A DNA stretch of 64,000 nt from Streptomyces rugosispiralis (GCF_024505145.1 NZ_JANIAA010000006.1:248001-312000); one strand, 5' to 3'; shown: positions 33,320-42,563, counted from the first letter of the stretch. Numbers and translations are program-made. Notes: generated by a model not told the origin, from the sequence alone.

Positions 33320-34443
33320 AGAAGCTGGACAAGGAGCGGGTGCTGCTCGCGGTCGCGGCCCCGGTGCTGGCGCTCGCCGCCGCGTTCGTGCTGACCGCGC
33401 TGGTGCTGCTGGCGACCGGCAAGGAGCCGTTCAACGCCTTCGGCATCATGTTCGACTACGGCGTGAAGGCCGACAGCCAGGTCTACATCCTCAACAAGGC
33501 GACCACGTACTACCTGGCGGGGCTCGCGGTGGCCATCGGCTTCCGGATGAACCTCTTCAACATCGGCGTCGACGGCCAGTACCGGCTCGCCGCCTTCTTC
33601 GCCGCCGTCGTCGGCGGGGCGCTGAAGCTCCCCGGGCTGGTGCAGATCCCGCTGATCCTGCTGGTCGGCATGGGCGTCGGCGCCATGTGGGCGTCCATCG
33701 CCGGTCTGCTGAAGGTCTACCGGGGCGTCAGCGAGGTGATCAGCACCATCATGCTGAACTCCCTCTCCGGCATCGTCATCAGCTATCTGCTGGTGGACGG
33801 GCGGCTGGCCGACCTCGACAAGCAGACCAACATCGTGGCCACCGACCCGCTGCCGTCCTCCAGCCACTTCTTCACCATCCCGGCGGGCGGCGGCCTCGAC
33901 CCCATCTGGGGCTTCATCGTCGTCGCGGCGCTCGCGGGCGTCGGCTTCTGGTTCCTGCTCGGGCGCACCCGGTTCGGCTTCGATCTGCGCGCGGTGGGCC
34001 GCTCCGAGTCCGCCGCCCAGGCCAGCGGCGTCAACGTCAAGCGCATGGTGCTCACCAGCATGCTGCTCTCGGGCGCGATGGCCGGGCTGATCGGCATGCC
34101 GACCCTGCTCAACGACACCCACCAGTTCACCTCCGACTTCCCCACCGGCATCGGCTTCACCGGTATCGCCATCGCGCTGCTCGGCCGTAACAACCCGGTC
34201 GGCATCGGCCTGGCCGCCGTGCTGTGGGGCTTCCTCGAGCGCGGCGCCAACCGCCTGGAGTTCGAGGGCTACGACAAGGAGATCGTCGGCGTGATGCAGG
34301 GCGTGATCGTCCTGTGTGTCGTCATCGCGTACGAACTGGTGCGCCGCTACGGGCTCAAGCGCCAGCAGCAGCGGGTGGGCGCGGAGCTCGCCGCCCAGGC
34401 CAAGGCCGACAAGGGTACGGACAAGCAGGAGGTGCCGGCATGA
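33316..34443 (+). CDS. Nucleoside ABC transporter permease (first)
   Basis: A 375-residue BPD_transp_2 family permease with about 10 hydrophobic segments. The conserved permease loop reads GFRMNLFNIGVDGQYRLAAF, and there is GVSEVISTIMLNSLSG and GFDLRAVGRSESAAQASGVNV. It forms half of the membrane channel for the BMP-dependent nucleoside importer. Start and stop both overlap neighbours by 4 bases (ATGA at each junction), so translation is coupled throughout the operon. Confidence 0.93.
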   Translation: MKKLDKERVLLAVAAPVLALAAAFVLTALVLLATGKEPFNAFGIMFDYGVKADSQVYILNKATTYYLAGLAVAIGFRMNLFNIGVDGQYRLAAFFAAVVGGALKLPGLVQIPLILLVGMGVGAMWASIAGLLKVYRGVSEVISTIMLNSLSGIVISYLLVDGRLADLDKQTNIVATDPLPSSSHFFTIPAGGGLDPIWGFIVVAALAGVGFWFLLGRTRFGFDLRAVGRSESAAQASGVNVKRMVLTSMLLSGAMAGLIGMPTLLNDTHQFTSDFPTGIGFTGIAIALLGRNNPVGIGLAAVLWGFLERGANRLEFEGYDKEIVGVMQGVIVLCVVIAYELVRRYGLKRQQQRVGAELAAQAKADKGTDKQEVPA

Positions 34444-35735
34444 GTGCCACGGTGACCACCACCAAGAGCACGAGCACGCCGGGCAAGGGGAACGGACCCG
34501 CCTCCCGGATGTCCCTGGGCAAGGTGCTGCTGATCGTCGCCGGGGCGCTGATCGCGCTGTCGGTGCTGCGGGCGCTCGTCGACGCCGCCCAGCAGGCGGA
34601 CTTCGACCGCGTCACCTCCGCCGGGCAGATCGGCGCCGCGCTCTCCATGGCCGTGCCCATCGGCCTCGCGGGCCTCGGCGGGCTGTGGTCCGAGCGGGCC
34701 GGTGTGGTCAACATCGGCCTCGAGGGCATGATGATCCTCGGCACCTTCTTCGGCGCCTGGGCCGGCTACCAGACCAACCCCTGGGTGGGGGTGCTCGCGG
34801 GTGTCCTCGGCGGCGCGGTCGGCGGGCTGATCCACGCGGTGGCCACCGTCACCTTCGGGGTGGACCACATCATCTCCGGTGTGGCGATGAACATCCTCGC
34901 CCTCGGCGCCACCACCTATCTGGCCAAGCGCTGGTTCGAGCCGCTGGCCGACATCGGCGGCTCCCCGAAGAACTCCCCGCAGGTCGACCCCATCCAGTCG
35001 TTCACCGTCCCCGGACTCTCCGACTGGCTGGCCGACCTGGAGAACCACCACTGGTTCCTGGTCTCGGACGTCGCGGGCATCCTCGGCGGCCTGGTCACCG
35101 ACATCTCGGCGCTGACCGTCGTCTCCGTCCTGCTGGTCGTGGGCAGCTTCTTCGCCCTGTGGCGCACCTCGTTCGGACTGCGGCTGCGGTCCTGCGGGGA
35201 GAACCCGACGGCGGCCGAGTCCCTCGGCGTCAACGTCTACCTCTACAAGTACGCGGCCGTGGTGATCTCCGGTGGCCTCGCCGGGCTCGGCGGCGTCTTC
35301 CTCGCCCTCGTCCGCTCGCACATCTACAACGAGGGCCAGACCGGCGGCCGCGGCTACATCGGCCTCGCCGCCATGCTCTTCGGCAACTGGCGGCCGGGCG
35401 GGCTCGCGATGGGCGCCGGTCTGTTCGGCTACTCCGACGCCCTCCAGCTGCGCAACGGCGGGGCGACCGTGCACGCCCTGCTGCTCCTGGTCGCGCTCGG
35501 CCTCGCCGCGCTGGCGGCCTGGCGGATTGTCCGCAAGAGTTATGTCGCGGGCGCGGTGTCCGGCGCCGCGGCCGTCGCGCTGCTGCTGTGGTACGCCCTG
35601 ACCGACACGGTCCCCAACGACCTGGTCAGCGCCACGCCGTACATCGTGACCCTGCTGGTCATGGGGCTCGCCTCACAGCGGCTGCGGATGCCCAAGGCGA
35701 ACAACCGGCCCTACCGGAAGGGACAGGGCACATGA
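34440..35735 (+). CDS. Nucleoside ABC transporter permease (second)
   Basis: A 431-residue BPD_transp_2 permease partner. Conserved segments include AVPIGLAGLGGLWSERAGVVNIGLEGMMI, GVDHIISGVAMNILALG and FGLRLRSCGENPTAAESLGVNV. Its ATG overlaps the first permease stop and its TGA overlaps the cytidine deaminase start. Compared with the first permease it has a longer C-terminus with extra hydrophobic segments at about 350-410. Confidence 0.93.
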   Translation: MSATVTTTKSTSTPGKGNGPASRMSLGKVLLIVAGALIALSVLRALVDAAQQADFDRVTSAGQIGAALSMAVPIGLAGLGGLWSERAGVVNIGLEGMMILGTFFGAWAGYQTNPWVGVLAGVLGGAVGGLIHAVATVTFGVDHIISGVAMNILALGATTYLAKRWFEPLADIGGSPKNSPQVDPIQSFTVPGLSDWLADLENHHWFLVSDVAGILGGLVTDISALTVVSVLLVVGSFFALWRTSFGLRLRSCGENPTAAESLGVNVYLYKYAAVVISGGLAGLGGVFLALVRSHIYNEGQTGGRGYIGLAAMLFGNWRPGGLAMGAGLFGYSDALQLRNGGATVHALLLLVALGLAALAAWRIVRKSYVAGAVSGAAAVALLLWYALTDTVPNDLVSATPYIVTLLVMGLASQRLRMPKANNRPYRKGQGT

Positions 35736-36154
35736 CCACTACCGCCGCCGCGGCGCCCGACTGGGAGTCGCTGCGTGTCCAGGCCCGGGACGCCATGTCC
35801 CGGGCCTACGCCCCCTACTCCGGCTTCCCGGTGGGCGCCGCGGCGCTCGTCGACGACGGCCGCACGGTCAGCGGCTGCAATGTGGAGAACGCCGCGTACG
35901 GCGTCGCGCTGTGCGCCGAATGCGGTCTGATCTCCTCTCTCGTCGCCTCCGGCGGCGGCCGCCTCACCGCCTTCACCTGCTGCGACCGCGAGGGCACCGT
36001 GCTGATGCCCTGCGGCCGCTGCCGTCAGCTGCTGTGGGAGCACGGCGGCCCGGAGCTCCAGATGGACACCGCCACGGGCATCCGCCCGCTCGCCGAACTC
36101 CTCCCGGACGCGTTCGGCCCCGCCGACCTGCGCCGCGTCGCGGCCCACGGCTGA
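35732..36154 (+). CDS. cdd: Cytidine deaminase
   Basis: A 140-residue homotetrameric-type cytidine deaminase converting cytidine and deoxycytidine to uridine and deoxyuridine. The opening SRAYAPYSGFPVGAAALVDDG is typical; zinc ligands and the catalytic Glu are in ALCAECGL and MPCGRCRQLL. It overlaps the permease stop by 4 bases, linking uptake to the first catabolic step. Confidence 0.96.
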   Translation: MTTTAAAAPDWESLRVQARDAMSRAYAPYSGFPVGAAALVDDGRTVSGCNVENAAYGVALCAECGLISSLVASGGGRLTAFTCCDREGTVLMPCGRCRQLLWEHGGPELQMDTATGIRPLAELLPDAFGPADLRRVAAHG

Positions 36155-36250
36155 CGCCCCGCGCCGCCTCGGCCCGCCCGGTCGGCCCCCTGAAGCCGCC
36201 TCGGCCCGCCCGGTCCGCTCCCTGAACACGAAAGGCCCCGTACAGCCCCC

Positions 36251-37528
36251 ATGGACGCCATCTCCGTCATCCGCGCCAAGCGCGACGGCACCCGCCTCAC
36301 CGACGCCCAGATCGACTGGATCATCGACGCCTACACGCGCGGCGAGGTGGCGGACGAGCAGATGTCCGCGCTCGCGATGGCGATCTTCCTCAACGGCATG
36401 GACCGGGCCGAGATCGCCCGCTGGACCGCCGCGATGATCGCGTCCGGTGAGCGGATGGACTTCTCCTCCCTGCCGCGCCCGACCGCCGACAAGCACTCCA
36501 CCGGCGGCGTCGGCGACAAGATCACCCTGCCGCTGGCCCCCCTCGTGGCCGCCTGCGGAGCCGCCGTACCGCAGCTCTCCGGCCGGGGCCTGGGCCACAC
36601 CGGCGGCACCCTGGACAAGCTGGAGTCCATCCCCGGCTGGCGCGCCCAGCTGACCAATGCCGACATGCTGGCCGTCCTCCGCGACGTCGGCTCGGTGATC
36701 TGCGCGGCGGGCGAGGGGCTGGCGCGGGCGGACAAGAAGCTGTACGCGCTGCGCGATGTCACCGGCACGGTCGAGTCGATCCCGCTCATCGCCTCCTCGA
36801 TCATGTCCAAGAAGATCGCCGAGGGCACCGGCTCCCTGGTGCTGGACGTCAAGGTGGGCTCCGGCGCCTTCATGAAGGACATCGACTCCGCGCGCGAGCT
36901 GGCCACCACGATGGTCGGCCTCGGCACCGACCACGGCGTCCGTACGACCGCCCTGCTCACCGACATGTCCACCCCGCTCGGCCGGACGGCGGGCAACGCC
37001 CTCGAGGTCCGCGAGTCCGTGGAGGTCCTGGCGGGCGGCGGCCCGGCCGACGTCGTCGAGCTCACCCTCGCCCTGGCCCGCGAGATGCTGGACGCCGCGG
37101 GCCTGAAGGACGCCGACCCCGCCAAGGCCCTGGCCGACGGCACCGCGATGGACCACTGGCGCCGCATGATCGCCGCCCAGGGCGGCGACCCGGACGCCCC
37201 GCTCCCGGTGGCCCGCGAACACCACGTCCTGCGCGCCGAGTCGACCGGCGTCCTCACCCGCCTCGACGCCTACGCGGTGGGCCTGGCCGCCTGGCGCCTG
37301 GGCGCGGGCCGCGCCCGCAAGGAGGACCCGGTACAGGCGGGCGCGGGCATAGAACTCCACGCCAAACCCGGCGACCACATCACCACCGGCCAGCCCCTCC
37401 TCACCCTCCACACCGACACCCCGTCGGCCTTCCCCTACGCCCTGGAGGCCCTGGCCGACGCGATCGCCTACGCCCCCCAGGCCACGGAATTCACCACGAA
37501 CCCGATCGTGCTGGAACGCATCGCCTGA
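36251..37528 (+). CDS. deoA: Thymidine phosphorylase
   Basis: A 425-residue pyrimidine nucleoside phosphorylase that splits thymidine or deoxyuridine to base and deoxyribose 1-phosphate. It has the family signature SGRGLGHTGGTLDKLESIPG, KHSTGGVGDK and LDVKVGSGAFMK. About 95 bases separate it from cdd, containing two imperfect copies of a CCGCCTCGGCCCGCCCGGTC direct repeat, but it probably remains in the operon. Deoxyribose phosphate from this step feeds deoC at 61 kb. Confidence 0.95.
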   Translation: MDAISVIRAKRDGTRLTDAQIDWIIDAYTRGEVADEQMSALAMAIFLNGMDRAEIARWTAAMIASGERMDFSSLPRPTADKHSTGGVGDKITLPLAPLVAACGAAVPQLSGRGLGHTGGTLDKLESIPGWRAQLTNADMLAVLRDVGSVICAAGEGLARADKKLYALRDVTGTVESIPLIASSIMSKKIAEGTGSLVLDVKVGSGAFMKDIDSARELATTMVGLGTDHGVRTTALLTDMSTPLGRTAGNALEVRESVEVLAGGGPADVVELTLALAREMLDAAGLKDADPAKALADGTAMDHWRRMIAAQGGDPDAPLPVAREHHVLRAESTGVLTRLDAYAVGLAAWRLGAGRARKEDPVQAGAGIELHAKPGDHITTGQPLLTLHTDTPSAFPYALEALADAIAYAPQATEFTTNPIVLERIA

Positions 37529-37575
37529 CACGGCGACTCGCCCGCGCCGGCGACTCCGCTGCTCCGGCGACCGGC

Positions 37576-38529
37576 CTACGTCAGCAGCTGGCCCCGGCGG
37601 CTCAGCAGGAACTTCTTGAAGGCCGCCACCGGGGGTGTGTCGGGGTGGCCGTCCAGCCAGGCGACGCCGATCTCGCGGACGGCGCGCGGGGCGGTGACGG
37701 TCAGTTCGGCCACGCCGGGGCGGGGGACCGCCGGGGGCGGGAGGAGGGCGACGCCGAGGCCGGCGGCGACCAGGCCGCGTAGGGTCTCCGCCTCCTCGCC
37801 CTCGAAGGCGATCCTCGGGGTGAAGCCCGCCTCGGCGCACAGCGCGTCCGTGATGCGCCGCAGTCCGTAGCCCGGTTCCAGGGTGACGAACAGCTCCGAG
37901 GCGGCCTCGGCGAGGCGGACCCGGCGGCGGCCGGCCAGGCGGTGGTCGTCGGGGACCACCAGCCGTAGCCGCTGTTCGTCGAGGCGGCGGGCGACCAGGT
38001 CGGGGGCGTCCGGTACCGGGGAGGTCAGGCACAGGTCGAGGCCGCCCGCGCGCATCCGCTCGATCATCGCCTCGCCGTAGTTCTGGACCAGCTGGAAGCG
38101 CACCCGCGGATGGTCCACCCGGAAGCTCCGGATCAGGCCGGGCACGGTCTCGGTCCCCAGGGTGTGCAGGAAGCCGAAGGAGACCAGGCCCGCCGCGGGG
38201 TCGGCGTCGGCCCGTACGGACTCGGCGGCGCGGTCGACCTCGGCGAGGGCCCGTTCGACCGAGCGCAGGAAGGTCCGCCCCGCCGGGGTGAGCGCCACCG
38301 TACGGCCCCGGCGGGCGAAGAGCGACACGCCCAGGTCCTCCTCCAGCCGGACCATCGCCCGGCTGAGCGTGGACTGGGGCACCCCCAGCTCCTGGGCGGC
38401 GCGGGTCACATGCTCATGGCGGGCGACGGCGGCGAACTGGGCGAGGCGCGGGGTGAGCACGGCGGCCCAGGACTCCGCCTCGACATCCGCTGTCACCGGA
38501 ATGTCGTTTTCGTAACTGATGCGTGACAC
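37576..38529 (-). CDS. LysR family regulator, divergent from an MFS gene
   Basis: A 317-residue LysR regulator with an N-terminal helix-turn-helix (ARHEHVTRAAQELGVPQSTLSRAMVRLEEDLGVSLFARRGRTVALTPAG) and a periplasmic-binding-protein-like effector domain. An N-terminal extension of about 25 residues precedes the HTH, so translation may start later than the GTG at 38529. It is divergent from the MFS gene, an arrangement like E. coli ynfL-ynfM. The effector is unknown. Confidence 0.88.
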   Translation of the reverse strand: MSRISYENDIPVTADVEAESWAAVLTPRLAQFAAVARHEHVTRAAQELGVPQSTLSRAMVRLEEDLGVSLFARRGRTVALTPAGRTFLRSVERALAEVDRAAESVRADADPAAGLVSFGFLHTLGTETVPGLIRSFRVDHPRVRFQLVQNYGEAMIERMRAGGLDLCLTSPVPDAPDLVARRLDEQRLRLVVPDDHRLAGRRRVRLAEAASELFVTLEPGYGLRRITDALCAEAGFTPRIAFEGEEAETLRGLVAAGLGVALLPPPAVPRPGVAELTVTAPRAVREIGVAWLDGHPDTPPVAAFKKFLLSRRGQLLT

Positions 38530-38621
38530 TGGCGGCCCTGACCTTTACTCATGCGACAGTGGATTGATTATCGCCATTCCGTGCATTGGACGCATCAACC
38601 GTGGGTACGTACGGTCGAACC

Positions 38622-39941
38622 ATGCCTCCTGCCGATACCAGGGCGTCCACCGGGAACCACCGTGTGGACGCCTCCGCTTCGCCGTCCCCGACCCCGAACC
38701 CCACCGAGTCCGAGCGGATGAGCCCGAGCCACCCCGGTTACCTCCGGATGCGGCTCGCCCTCTTCACCGCGGGACTCGCCACCTTCGCCCTGCTCTACTC
38801 GACCCAGGCGCTGCTGCCCGCGATCTCCGACGATCTGCGGGTCCAGGCGGACCAGGCCAGTTGGAGCGTCTCCGCGGCCACCTTCGGCCTCGCGCTCGCG
38901 GTGGTGCCGCTGAGCGCGCTGTCCGAGCGGTTCGGCCGACGCGCCATGATGACCGTCTCGCTCACGGTCGCGGTCGTCCTCGCCCTGCTGGTGCCCTTCG
39001 CACCGGACCTGGGCTGGCTGATCGCGCTGCGCGCGGTGCAGGGCGCGGCGCTGGCCGGGATCCCGGCCAGCGCGATGGCGTACCTGTCGGAGGAAGTCCA
39101 CCCGAAGGCGCTGATCGGCACGATCGGGCTGTTCGTGGCCGGTAACAGCGTCGGCGGGATGAGCGGCCGGATCGTCACCGGCTGGGTGGCGGACGCCTGG
39201 GGCTGGCGGGCCGCGCTCGCCACGGTCGGCGTGATGGCGCTGCTGTGCGCGGTGTCCTTCCGGATGCTGCTGCCCAAGGCCCGGCACTTCACCCCGGCCC
39301 CGGTGAGCCCGCGGGCGCTGGCCCGCACCCTCGCCGGGCATCTCTCGGATCCGCTGCTGTGCCGGCTGTACGCGATCGGCGCGCTGTTCATGACGGTCTT
39401 CGGCGGGGTCTACACGGTCATCGGCTACCGCCTGGTGGCCGAGCCCTTCGGGCTCTCGCAGAGCCTGATCGGCTCGATCTTCCTGATCTACCTGGTCGGC
39501 ACGGTCTCCTCGGCGGCGACCGGCAAGCTGGTCGGCCGGCTCGGCCGGCGCGGCGCGCTGTACGTGGCGGTGTCGACGACCGCGGCCGGGCTGCTGCTGT
39601 CCCTGCTGAACTCGATCCCGGCGGTGCTGGCCGGTCTGGTGCTGATCACCGCGGGCTTCTTCGCGGGCCACGCGGCGGCGTCCTCGGCGGTGAGCCGTAC
39701 GGCCAAGACCGGACGCGCCCAGGCCGCGGCGCTCTACCAGGCGTCGTACTACATCGGCAGCAGCCTGGGCGGTGCGCTGGGCGCGCTCGCCTTCCACGCG
39801 GCCGGGTGGGGCGGCACGGTCGCCATGGGCCTGGTGGCGGTCGGCGGCGCGGGTGCGATCACGGTGTACGCGACGCGCAAGGCGCGGGCCGAGCGGCGTG
39901 CGGAGGCCGCGCGCCGCGACCTGGTCGGCGTGCCCGCGTAG
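38622..39941 (+). CDS. MFS transporter, YnfM-like
   Basis: A 439-residue 12-TM major facilitator with SERFGRRAMMTVS as loop motif and a two-bundle layout resembling YnfM/arabinose-efflux transporters. About 40 hydrophilic residues rich in Pro/Thr/Ser precede TM1; an internal ATG at about residue 33 (ERMSPSHPGYLRM) is an alternative start. Control by the divergent LysR gene is likely. It ends just before a strong terminator and the chromosomal flank of the integrated element. Confidence 0.87.
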   Translation: MPPADTRASTGNHRVDASASPSPTPNPTESERMSPSHPGYLRMRLALFTAGLATFALLYSTQALLPAISDDLRVQADQASWSVSAATFGLALAVVPLSALSERFGRRAMMTVSLTVAVVLALLVPFAPDLGWLIALRAVQGAALAGIPASAMAYLSEEVHPKALIGTIGLFVAGNSVGGMSGRIVTGWVADAWGWRAALATVGVMALLCAVSFRMLLPKARHFTPAPVSPRALARTLAGHLSDPLLCRLYAIGALFMTVFGGVYTVIGYRLVAEPFGLSQSLIGSIFLIYLVGTVSSAATGKLVGRLGRRGALYVAVSTTAAGLLLSLLNSIPAVLAGLVLITAGFFAGHAAASSAVSRTAKTGRAQAAALYQASYYIGSSLGGALGALAFHAAGWGGTVAMGLVAVGGAGAITVYATRKARAERRAEAARRDLVGVPA

Positions 39942-39960
39942 CCCCCACCCCCTGAAGCCC

Positions 39961-40000
39961 GAAGGGGCCGCCCCGCCACTGTCCGGCGGGCGGCCCCTTC
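39961..40000 (+). terminator. Terminator after the MFS gene
   Basis: GAAGGGGCCGCC at 39961-39972 pairs with its complement near 39989-40000, with a further GC-rich inner stem and a short loop. No U-tract, as is common in Streptomyces. Confidence 0.75.
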
Positions 40001-40042
40001 GCCCGTGCGAGCCCGGTTTGGGGGCCCGTGCGGGCCTGCTCG

Positions 40043-40160
40043 GCCGGGTGCGGCTTTCGTCTCGCGCCTTCGGCGCATTTGAGCATGGGCCGGGGATGCC
40101 GGGCCGCGCCCGCGTCGCCGGGTGCCGCGCCGGTGGGGGCGAGCGCCGGTGGCGGCGAAG
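40043..40160. repeat. Left arm of an imperfect inverted repeat flanking the integration site
   Basis: This arm holds GTCTCGCGCCTTCGGCGCAT, TTTGAGCA and a CGGTGGGGGCGAGCGCCGG block. Their inverted, about 85-90 percent similar counterparts lie at about 46580-46693 on the other side of the element. Before insertion the two arms flanked the palindromic attB. A related right-hand arm lies beside the unoccupied site at 5.3-5.4 kb. Confidence 0.65.
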
Positions 40161-40190
40161 GTGGCCCGGGGCCGATGCCGGACAGCCGGG

Positions 40191-40243
40191 GGTACCCCCT
40201 AAAAATCGCTTGATGAATTAGTTGCAACACCCTGGCGAATGTA
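40191..40243. other. attL of the integrated element
   Basis: The chromosomal half reads GGTACCCCCT, then an AAAAATCG run, arm GCTTGAT (40208-40214) and ATTAG-TTGC. The element half runs from TTGC to the arm CGAATGTA (40236-40243). The predicted crossover is the TT at 40222-40223. Confidence 0.75.
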
Positions 40244-40287
40244 TTTTCTTGTGGTGCATCTGTGCCAAGTGTGAGGTCAGGGGTTGG

Positions 40288-40842
40288 TCAGTCGTTGTGT
40301 TCGACGGTGTCGAGGGCCAGGCTCCACGGGAAGGTGTCGAGTAGGGCGCTGCCGGTGCCGGGGGCGTGGGGCTCTGGGCCGTGTCCCTTGCCGTGCAGGA
40401 TGCTGACACCTGCGGATCGCAGGTCTGCGATGTTGCGCCGGTAGGCGGGGTGCGCGGCCAGTGCCGCGTTGACGAACGGGAGTACGGCCACGGGGATGCC
40501 CAGCCCGATGGACTCGGCGAGGATGCCCAACGCGTAGGTGTCGCTGATGCCCAGTGCCCATTTGTTGATGGTGTTGTAGGTGGCGGGGGCAACGATGATG
40601 GCGTCTGCCTGCGGGGTTGAGCGGGTGCCGTCGCCGGGTTTTCGGTATTCGCTGCGGATGGGCCGTCCAGTCTGGGCTTCGAGCGCTGAGACGTCTACGA
40701 AGGTTCGTCCCGCTGGGGTGGTGATGATCTGCACGTCCCAGGACCGGCCTTGGGCTTGCTGGATGAGCTTGCCCACGTGTGCGGCGGGTCCGGCGGCGCA
40801 GACGATGACGTAGAGGGTCCGCTGGGGTGGCGGTGTGGTCAT
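40288..40842 (-). CDS. Flavoprotein, HFCD/decarboxylase-like
   Basis: A 184-residue protein of the HFCD flavoprotein family (phosphopantothenoylcysteine decarboxylase, EpiD and relatives). It has LYVIVCAAGPAAH at the N-terminus and ADAIIVAPATYNTINKWALGISDTYALG, a version of the PASANT-type motif that holds FMN. The usual catalytic His of PPC decarboxylases is not evident near the N-terminus, so decarboxylation is not assured. It overlaps the XRE-TPR regulator stop... start by 4 bases (ATGA) and is therefore translated with it. Confidence 0.78.
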   Translation of the reverse strand: MTTPPPQRTLYVIVCAAGPAAHVGKLIQQAQGRSWDVQIITTPAGRTFVDVSALEAQTGRPIRSEYRKPGDGTRSTPQADAIIVAPATYNTINKWALGISDTYALGILAESIGLGIPVAVLPFVNAALAAHPAYRRNIADLRSAGVSILHGKGHGPEPHAPGTGSALLDTFPWSLALDTVEHND

Positions 40843-42245
40843 GGGTGGGCTCCGACTCGGGCGGCCATCTCGGGCAGGCCGCGCAGTTCACCGCGTACGT
40901 CCTGGTGGTGGATTCGTCCGACCAGTGCCTTGACGGTCGGGCGGGTGCGGATCTCTTCGGGGGCGAGGTCCTCGGCGGTGCGCAGGGCAGCGTATGCCTG
41001 GGGGTATTTGTTCCACTGCTCGCAGGCCCTGGCTACGTCTACCCAGAGGGTTGCCTGGCGTTCACGGACGTCGATGGTGTCGATGTCGATCGCGCGGGCG
41101 TAGGCGAGTGCTGCCCCGGCGTCGCCGAGGGTGGTGGAGATGTTCACCCGGTGGAGAAGCACGTTGGTCGGGCCGAAAGCGGTCCATTGGCGGTTGGCGT
41201 CGCTGCCGAGCATACGGGCGGCGCGTTCCGCCTCGTCGAGAAGTTCGGTTGCTGAGTCGCGGTCGCCTTGCTCGGCTGCGGCCACTGCGCCCCGCAGGAG
41301 CAGAGCACCGTAGATGGACTGGTGATCAGGCGAGTGTGTGATGGACTTCGGGTCGAGTCGCTGGGCTCGTGTGCGTGCGATGTCGGCGGCCTGGTTGCCG
41401 TGTCCCATGGCCATGTAGGCGTGGACCAGGATGCGGGCGCTGGCTGCCTGGGTGAGGGGGTCCTCGCTGGTCTGGGCTGCATGCATGCTGCGGTCGGCGG
41501 TGATGGCTGCCGGACCTCGGTCGCCGAGTTTGAGCAACAGGCTGGTTGTGGTGTGGTACAGCTCCGCCAGGCATGCATGCGCGGCTAGCCGGTCATCTCC
41601 GGTCAGGACCTCGCACGCCGTCTCACATTCGGTGAGAACGCGCGGGAGATCATTGGCGAGGGCCGTGTACTCGCATGCCTGGTAGGCGCGTTTCGCCCAG
41701 GTGACGGCTGTCCTGAGTTCGGCGGGGGTGCGCGGTTGCGGTTCTCCGACGCTGAAGGCGGAGAGGTGGCGCAGGAGGGGGGCGGCAAGCCCGGTGTGCT
41801 GTGGTGCGTTGCTGGCCCCTGCGGACGGTGTTGTGGCTGCGGCCAGCAGCGCGGCGCCTGACAGGCTCATGAAATTGCGTCGTAGCACGTGATCGTCTCC
41901 ACGGTCCATGCCGATACGGGCCATCGGCCGTACGGCTCCAGACGCGGGGGTGTGCGATTCCCACGGGCGAGGTGCCAGACCAAGTAACGCGCCGGGAATC
42001 CTGAGCCCGTCGGCTACCGCAATGATCTTGTCGATCGTGGTGATCCGACCGTTGCCCTTGGTGATGACTCCGACCCGGTCGGTCTTCATTCCGCAGGCAT
42101 CAGCGATTTTGGTGAAACTGATGCCGCCCCATTTGCGGGCGAGAGTGAAGACTGTCCCAAAGTCGTGGCAGGCGAGAGCCGCGCGCATGTCCTCACGTTC
42201 CAGGACGTGCGGCGGGAGTGCTGCCGGTGAGACGTAGTCGGTCAT
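40839..42245 (-). CDS. XRE-like regulator with TPR-type helical repeats
   Basis: A 468-residue protein. An N-terminal helix-turn-helix (FTLARKWGGISFTKIADACGMKTDRVGVITKG) is followed by a short linker with a hydrophobic stretch (RRNFMSLSGAALLAAATTPSAG) and about 300 residues of alpha-helical TPR-like repeats (AYMAMGHGNQAADIARTRAQ, GDAGAALAYARAIDI). This architecture is common among streptomycete plasmid and developmental regulators that sense a peptide or protein partner. It precedes the coupled flavoprotein gene and faces two pairs of ACCCAT-type operators, probably its own sites. Confidence 0.8.
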   Translation of the reverse strand: MTDYVSPAALPPHVLEREDMRAALACHDFGTVFTLARKWGGISFTKIADACGMKTDRVGVITKGNGRITTIDKIIAVADGLRIPGALLGLAPRPWESHTPASGAVRPMARIGMDRGDDHVLRRNFMSLSGAALLAAATTPSAGASNAPQHTGLAAPLLRHLSAFSVGEPQPRTPAELRTAVTWAKRAYQACEYTALANDLPRVLTECETACEVLTGDDRLAAHACLAELYHTTTSLLLKLGDRGPAAITADRSMHAAQTSEDPLTQAASARILVHAYMAMGHGNQAADIARTRAQRLDPKSITHSPDHQSIYGALLLRGAVAAAEQGDRDSATELLDEAERAARMLGSDANRQWTAFGPTNVLLHRVNISTTLGDAGAALAYARAIDIDTIDVRERQATLWVDVARACEQWNKYPQAYAALRTAEDLAPEEIRTRPTVKALVGRIHHQDVRGELRGLPEMAARVGAHP

Positions 42246-42306
42246 CTCGTGCCCCCGCGCATCTCTGACGTGATGAAGTATCGATCAGTGCCTGCGCCCC
42301 GAGCCT

Positions 42307-42334
42307 ACCCATGATGGGTCTACTCACTATGGGT
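42307..42334. promoter_or_regulatory. Tandem 13-bp palindromic operators (site 1)
   Basis: ACCCATGATGGGT (42307-42319) and ACTCACTATGGGT (42322-42334) are palindromes 15 bp centre to centre, about 60 bases upstream of the XRE-TPR gene start. The same two-unit pattern recurs 130 bp away. Confidence 0.72.
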
Positions 42335-42436
42335 TAGAGACCGATAGGCGGCAGAACGGTTGGCGATGCCACGTGCCGCATCTCCTGAAGGCCCCCGGCG
42401 CTCGGCGAAATGCAAGGTGATCTGGGGCCCGAGTCC

Positions 42437-42464
42437 ACCCATGGTGGGTCTACCCATCATGGGG
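42437..42464. promoter_or_regulatory. Tandem 13-bp palindromic operators (site 2)
   Basis: ACCCATGGTGGGT (42437-42449) and ACCCATCATGGGG (42452-42464) repeat the spacing of site 1 exactly, including the CT between units. This copy faces the plus-strand small-gene operon starting at 42564, so a single regulator could control both directions. The stretch 42246-42563 otherwise holds no gene. Confidence 0.72.
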
Positions 42465-42563
42465 TAACGCGCAGGCCACATGAACGGTGACGCTGGGAGA
42501 TCAAGACCCCCGCGACGTGGCTGCGTCCGGGGGCGCGGTCAACGCTGCAAAGGAGCGTCAACA

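Noticed and set aside
40191..40243. Integration into a tRNA gene
   Set aside because: No cloverleaf or CCA end is seen at either junction; the integrase is of the serine type, and the site is intergenic with an internal palindrome.
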